Of a stretch of 64,000 nt of DNA, positions 60,477-64,000 are shown piece by piece. Every line of letters starts with the position of its first letter. Within the stretch, counting starts at the first letter, position 1. A program made the position numbers and the translations under genes. The notes under the pieces are model-generated. The model was not told where the DNA came from. It did no database searches and was given only the letters and a program-made list of their open reading frames with translations. Source of the DNA: Achromobacter xylosoxidans (GTDB lineage: Bacteria > Pseudomonadota > Gammaproteobacteria > Burkholderiales > Burkholderiaceae_B); contig NZ_MTLG01000110.1 of the NCBI RefSeq assembly GCF_002192695.1, forward strand, positions 289,808-353,807. Direction: 5' to 3'.

Positions 60477-61732
60477 AGCGGCGCAGCATTCTGCTGGGCG
60501 CGGCGCTGGGCGCGGCCCTGGCCGCCGCGCCCAGCGCGCGCGCCGCCAAGCCGCATGTGGTGGTGGTGGGCGGGGGCTATGGCGGCGCCACTGCGGCGCG
60601 CTATTTGCGCTTGCTGGGCGCGGGCGCCGTCGACGTCACGCTGGTCGATGAGAACCCGGCTTTTGTCTCCTGTCCGCTATCGAATCTGGTGCTGGGCGGC
60701 AGCAAGTCCATGTCCGATATCACCATCGGGCGGGACGGGTTGGCGCGCCACGGGGTGCGCCTGCTGCGCGACCGGGCGTTGGCCATCGATACTGCGGCCA
60801 GGCAGGTCCGACTGGCGAGCGGCGAGCGGCTGTCGTATGACCGGCTGATCCTCTCGCCCGGCGTGGACATGCAGTGGCGGCGGATCGAAGGCATGGACGC
60901 GCCAGGCGCGCAAGAACTCGTGCTGCATGCCTGGAAGGCGGGCGCGCAGACCGCGGCCCTGAGGCGCCAGCTGGAGGCGATGCCGGACGGGGGCACGTAC
61001 GTGCTGACCATTCCGCTGGCGCCTTATCGCTGCCCGCCCGCTCCCTACGAACGCGCCTGCCAGGTGGCGTGGTACTTCAAGCGGCACAAGCCGCGCTCCA
61101 AGGTTCTGGTCTTCGACGCCAACGCCGACATCACGTCCAAGGCCGCGCTGTTCCGCCGGGCCTGGGCCGATTCCTACGCGGACTACATCGAATACACCCC
61201 GCAGTTCGAAGCGGTCGCGGTGGATGCCGCAGGCTTGCGCGTGCAGTTCGAACTGGGCGAGACGGTGCGGGCGGACGTGCTGAACGTGGTGCCGCCGATG
61301 CGCGCCGCGGCCATCGCCGCGGACTCGGGCCTGGCCAAGGCCAACGGCGCCTGGTGCGAGGTGGATTTCCTGACCTTCGAATCGCTGGCCGTGCCCGGCA
61401 TCCATGTGCTGGGCGATGCGATCCAGGTTGCGCCGGCGATGCCCAAGTCCGGTCACATGGCCAACCAGCACGGCAAGACCTGCGCCGCGGCCGTGCTGGC
61501 CTTGCTTACCGGCGGCAGCGTCAATCCGCTGCCGCTGTATGCCAACACCTGCTACAGCTACACCTCCGACCGCGAGGTCATGCACGTGGCCAGCGTGCAC
61601 CGCTACGACGCCGCGGCGAAGACCATGCTGCCGGTGGCCGGGGCGGGCGGATTGTCGGTGGAACCCAACGCTAGGGAAACTCCCGATGCCCAGGCCTGGG
61701 CCCAGGCAATCTGGGGCGACATGCTGGGTTGA
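60473..61732 (+). CDS. fccB: Flavocytochrome c sulfide dehydrogenase, FAD subunit
   Basis: Periplasmic FAD-dependent sulfide dehydrogenase (FccB/SoxF), 419 residues. A signal peptide MKRRSILLGAALGAALAAAP precedes the FAD-binding VVVVGGGYGGATAARYL (about 24-40). The redox-active Cys are probably those in FVSCPLSNLVLGG and the later NTCYSY region. The family oxidises sulfide to sulfur or polysulfide and passes electrons to the cytochrome subunit. The ATG overlaps the cytochrome stop (ATGA). Its place before soxCD supports a role in sulfur oxidation. Confidence 0.92.
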   Translation: MKRRSILLGAALGAALAAAPSARAAKPHVVVVGGGYGGATAARYLRLLGAGAVDVTLVDENPAFVSCPLSNLVLGGSKSMSDITIGRDGLARHGVRLLRDRALAIDTAARQVRLASGERLSYDRLILSPGVDMQWRRIEGMDAPGAQELVLHAWKAGAQTAALRRQLEAMPDGGTYVLTIPLAPYRCPPAPYERACQVAWYFKRHKPRSKVLVFDANADITSKAALFRRAWADSYADYIEYTPQFEAVAVDAAGLRVQFELGETVRADVLNVVPPMRAAAIAADSGLAKANGAWCEVDFLTFESLAVPGIHVLGDAIQVAPAMPKSGHMANQHGKTCAAAVLALLTGGSVNPLPLYANTCYSYTSDREVMHVASVHRYDAAAKTMLPVAGAGGLSVEPNARETPDAQAWAQAIWGDMLG

Positions 61733-61788
61733 TCCCTTTGTTTGGCCTCCCTGCCGTCGCCTGGTGTTGCGGCGCAGCGTGTCAACCA

Positions 61789-61840
61789 GCTTCTTTATGT
61801 GCAAAGATAATTTGCATATAACTACAGAAAATAAAGAAGC
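61789..61840. promoter_or_regulatory. Nested inverted repeats upstream of soxC
   Basis: An outer perfect 10-base pair of arms, GCTTCTTTAT (61789-61798) and ATAAAGAAGC (61831-61840), encloses an inner imperfect repeat TATGTGCAAA-N5-TTTGCATATA (61796-61820). The region is strongly A+T-rich and ends 25 bases before the soxC start. An operator for an ArsR-type SoxR repressor is plausible. Confidence 0.5.
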
Positions 61841-61865
61841 CGAATGATACCCTCGGAGGAGAAAG

Positions 61866-63224
61866 GTGGATCGAGAGGCAAAAGTGGGGCGCCTGCGCAA
61901 GGCGCCCGAGAATTTCGTGTCCGCGGATCTGGCGCAGGATATAGCCCGCCATGGCCTGGACGACACCCGGCGAGGTTTTTTGCTGCGCAGCTTCCAGACG
62001 GCGGGCGCCGCGTTGGCCGCCGGCTTGACGGGCAATGCGCTGGCCCAGAAGGCCGGCGGCGGCGACGAGATGATCCTGACGCCGCGGCCCTGGACGATGT
62101 CGCTGGGGCAGCCGGTCGCCGCGCTGCCCTACGGCGTGCCGTCGAAGTACGAAGCGAACCTGCAGCGGCGCCAGTCGCCGGGGCTGACGCGGGTGCCGGC
62201 CTCCTCGGTCGCCTTTGCTCCCCTGCAGGGCCTGTTCGGCATCATCACGCCCAACGGGCTGCATTTCGAGCGCCACCATCAGGGCTGGGTGGACATCGAC
62301 CCGGCGCAGCACCGCTTCATGATCAATGGACTGGTGGCGCAGCCCAAGGTCTACACCATGGACGACCTGATGCGCCTGCCGTCCGTGTCGCGCATCCACT
62401 TCATCGAATGCGGCGCCAATAGCGGCCCGGAGTGGGGCAATGCGGCGGTCCCGACGGTGCAGTACACCCACGGCATGTTGTCCTGTTGCGAATTCACCGG
62501 CGTCCCGCTTTCGGTGCTGCTGGACGACTGCGGCGCCGATCTCAAGCGCGGGAAATTCGTGCTGGCCGAAGGCGCCGACGGCTCCAGCATGACGCGCACC
62601 ATCTCGATGGAAGCGGCGCTGGACGACGTGATCGTGGCCTGGGGCATGAACGGCGAAATGCTGCGGCCCGAGAACGGCTACCCGCTACGCCTGGTGGTGC
62701 CGGGCGTGCAGGGCGTGTCATGGGTGAAATGGCTGCGCCGCATCGAAGTCGGCGACCAGCCCTGGAACGCCAAGGACGAGACCATCCACTACGTGGACCT
62801 GATGCCGGGGGGACAGCACCGCCAGTACACCTCGATCCAGGAGTGCAAGTCCGTCATCACCACGCCGTCGGGCGGGCAGGTGTTGCTGGACAAGGGCTTC
62901 TGCAATATCTCCGGCCTGGCCTGGTCGGGCCGCGGCAAGGTCAAGCAGGTCGACGTGTCCGTCGATGGCGGACGCAACTGGCGCACGGCGCGGCTCGAAG
63001 GGCCGGTACTGACCAAGAGCCTGACGCGCTTCAACATCGACTGGGTCTGGGACGGCTCGCCCGTCATCCTGCAAAGCCGCGCCCAGGACGAGACCGGATA
63101 CGTCCAGCCGCGCTCGGGCCAGTTGCGCGAAGTGCGCGGCACGCGCTCCATCTATCACAACAACGGCATTCAATCGTGGCGGGTGGCCGAGAGCGGAGAG
63201 GTGAGCAATGTCCACGTTGAATAG
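61866..63224 (+). CDS. soxC: Sulfane dehydrogenase subunit SoxC (molybdopterin)
   Basis: Periplasmic molybdenum-cofactor subunit of the SoxCD sulfane dehydrogenase, 452 residues. A twin-arginine signal DTRRGFLLRS is near residues 33-42. The sulfite-oxidase fold follows, with HFIECGANSGPEW carrying the Mo-ligand Cys, and the dimerisation domain with VDVSVDGGRNWRTARLEGP. The start is a GTG at 61866 with a strong GGAGGAGAAAG site. It overlaps soxD by 17 bases. The Sox system oxidises thiosulfate to sulfate. Confidence 0.94.
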   Translation: MDREAKVGRLRKAPENFVSADLAQDIARHGLDDTRRGFLLRSFQTAGAALAAGLTGNALAQKAGGGDEMILTPRPWTMSLGQPVAALPYGVPSKYEANLQRRQSPGLTRVPASSVAFAPLQGLFGIITPNGLHFERHHQGWVDIDPAQHRFMINGLVAQPKVYTMDDLMRLPSVSRIHFIECGANSGPEWGNAAVPTVQYTHGMLSCCEFTGVPLSVLLDDCGADLKRGKFVLAEGADGSSMTRTISMEAALDDVIVAWGMNGEMLRPENGYPLRLVVPGVQGVSWVKWLRRIEVGDQPWNAKDETIHYVDLMPGGQHRQYTSIQECKSVITTPSGGQVLLDKGFCNISGLAWSGRGKVKQVDVSVDGGRNWRTARLEGPVLTKSLTRFNIDWVWDGSPVILQSRAQDETGYVQPRSGQLREVRGTRSIYHNNGIQSWRVAESGEVSNVHVE

Positions 63225-64000
63225 CCTGCGTGCCGCATTGGCCTGTACGGGCCTGGGGCTGGCGATGCTGGCTCCGGGCGCAGGCGCGGCGGAGAAATTC
63301 CCCGGCGTGGGCCGCGATGCCACGGTGGCGGAAGTGGCGGCCTGGGACATCGACGTGCGGCCGGATTTCAAGGGCCTGCCGCCTGGCAGCGGCACCGTGT
63401 TGCGCGGCGGCGATATCTGGGAAGGCAAGTGCGCGTCCTGCCATGGCAGCTTCGGCGAAAGCAACGAGGTCTTCACGCCCATCGTCGGCGGCACCACCGC
63501 CGATGACATCCGCAGCGGCCGCGTGGCGGCGCTGGCCGGCAATTCCCAGCCGCAGCGCACCACGCTGATGAAGGTCAGCACCGTCTCCACGCTGTGGGAC
63601 TACATCCATCGCGCCATGCCCTGGGACCAGCCCAAGACCCTGTCGCCGGACGAGGTCTATGCCGTCACGGCCTACCTGCTGAACCTGGGCGAAATCGTGC
63701 CCGAGGATTTCGAGCTGTCCGACAAGAACATCGCCGAAGTGCAGGCGCGCATGCCCAACCGCAACGGCATGACGCGCGAGCATGGTATGTGGCTGCCGAC
63801 GGACAAGCCCGATACGCAGAATACGGCGTGCATGAGCAACTGCGTCGAGACCGTCAAGGTGACGTCCGAACTGCCGGACTACGCGCGCAACGCCCACGGC
63901 GACATCGCGGCGCAGAACCGGCTGATCGGACCCGTGCGAGGCGCCAACACGCTGGCCCCGCCCCTGGCCGGGGCCGCGGGCAGCAATGCCGACGCCGTGC
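63208..64000 (+). CDS. soxD: Sulfane dehydrogenase cytochrome subunit SoxD, 3' end missing
   Basis: Exported c-type cytochrome subunit of SoxCD; 264 codons are present and the gene runs off the window. The signal peptide ends near PGAGAAEKF. The first haem motif CASCHG is near residue 76, followed by GDIWEGK before it and the distal MPWDQPKTLSPDEVYAVTAYLL segment. Full SoxD proteins carry a second haem domain, expected beyond the edge. The ATG lies inside the soxC end (17-base overlap), which implies coupled translation. Confidence 0.92.
   Translation, partial: MSTLNSLRAALACTGLGLAMLAPGAGAAEKFPGVGRDATVAEVAAWDIDVRPDFKGLPPGSGTVLRGGDIWEGKCASCHGSFGESNEVFTPIVGGTTADDIRSGRVAALAGNSQPQRTTLMKVSTVSTLWDYIHRAMPWDQPKTLSPDEVYAVTAYLLNLGEIVPEDFELSDKNIAEVQARMPNRNGMTREHGMWLPTDKPDTQNTACMSNCVETVKVTSELPDYARNAHGDIAAQNRLIGPVRGANTLAPPLAGAAGSNADAV

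Overview
The window is about two-thirds G+C, almost fully coding and free of insertion sequences, tRNA or rRNA genes. It looks like chromosomal DNA of a betaproteobacterium of the Alcaligenaceae (Achromobacter/Bordetella type). The main sign is four tripartite-tricarboxylate (Bug/TctC) solute-binding proteins, which are expanded in that group, together with sox genes, a TrpI-like regulator beside trpBA and several siderophore systems. The species call is inference.

Layout. (1) 1-9893: a leftward operon, M81 peptidase - peptide-binding protein - two permeases - two ATPases - amidase (cut by the window edge), with a second M81 paralogue transcribed divergently. It looks like uptake and hydrolysis of an unusual peptide or amide. 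(2) 9935-13954: FecI-type sigma factor, FecR-type anti-sigma factor and STN-containing TonB receptor. (3) 14053-24355: a divergent TetR regulator and a seven-gene siderophore locus with two half ABC transporters (YbtPQ/IrtAB type), two FecCD permeases, an ATPase, a binding protein and a TonB receptor. (4) 24393-30552: a leftward four-gene island with a PRPP-synthase-like enzyme, a divergent phosphoketolase, a beta-CASP nuclease and an AMP-phosphorylase-type enzyme, behind an Anr/FNR-like box. (5) 30697-31805: a methyltransferase and a RidA-family protein, divergent. (6) 31917-38090: a giant Gly-rich autotransporter. (7) 38112-43093: a GAF-LytTR regulator, AmpH-like hydrolase, outer-membrane barrel and second serine hydrolase in one leftward operon. 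(8) 43305-49022: IclR regulator, FAH-family hydrolase, class III extradiol dioxygenase, two Bug proteins and a ModA-like binding protein. (9) 49046-52007: secreted PIG-L deacetylase with a C-terminal propeller and a small exported unknown protein. (10) 52081-55060: trpI-trpBA. (11) 55121-59856: two Bug proteins, a GAF protein, a LysR regulator and a creatinase-like M24 protein, linked by a repeated 40-bp upstream element. (12) 60135-64000: sulfur oxidation genes, flavocytochrome c sulfide dehydrogenase (two subunits), soxC and the start of soxD.

The most interesting candidate for an undescribed system is region 4. Its enzymes can be arranged as RNA breakdown to nucleotides, phosphorolysis of nucleotides to ribose 1,5-bisphosphate, and phosphoketolase cleavage to acetyl phosphate, under a low-oxygen promoter. 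The pathway order is inference; only the enzyme families and the box are seen. Other leads are the mosaic M81 pair, the shared 40-bp element in region 11, the tandem operators before the siderophore locus, and the nested inverted repeats before soxC. The only gap above 300 bases is 8003-8450, described as a feature.
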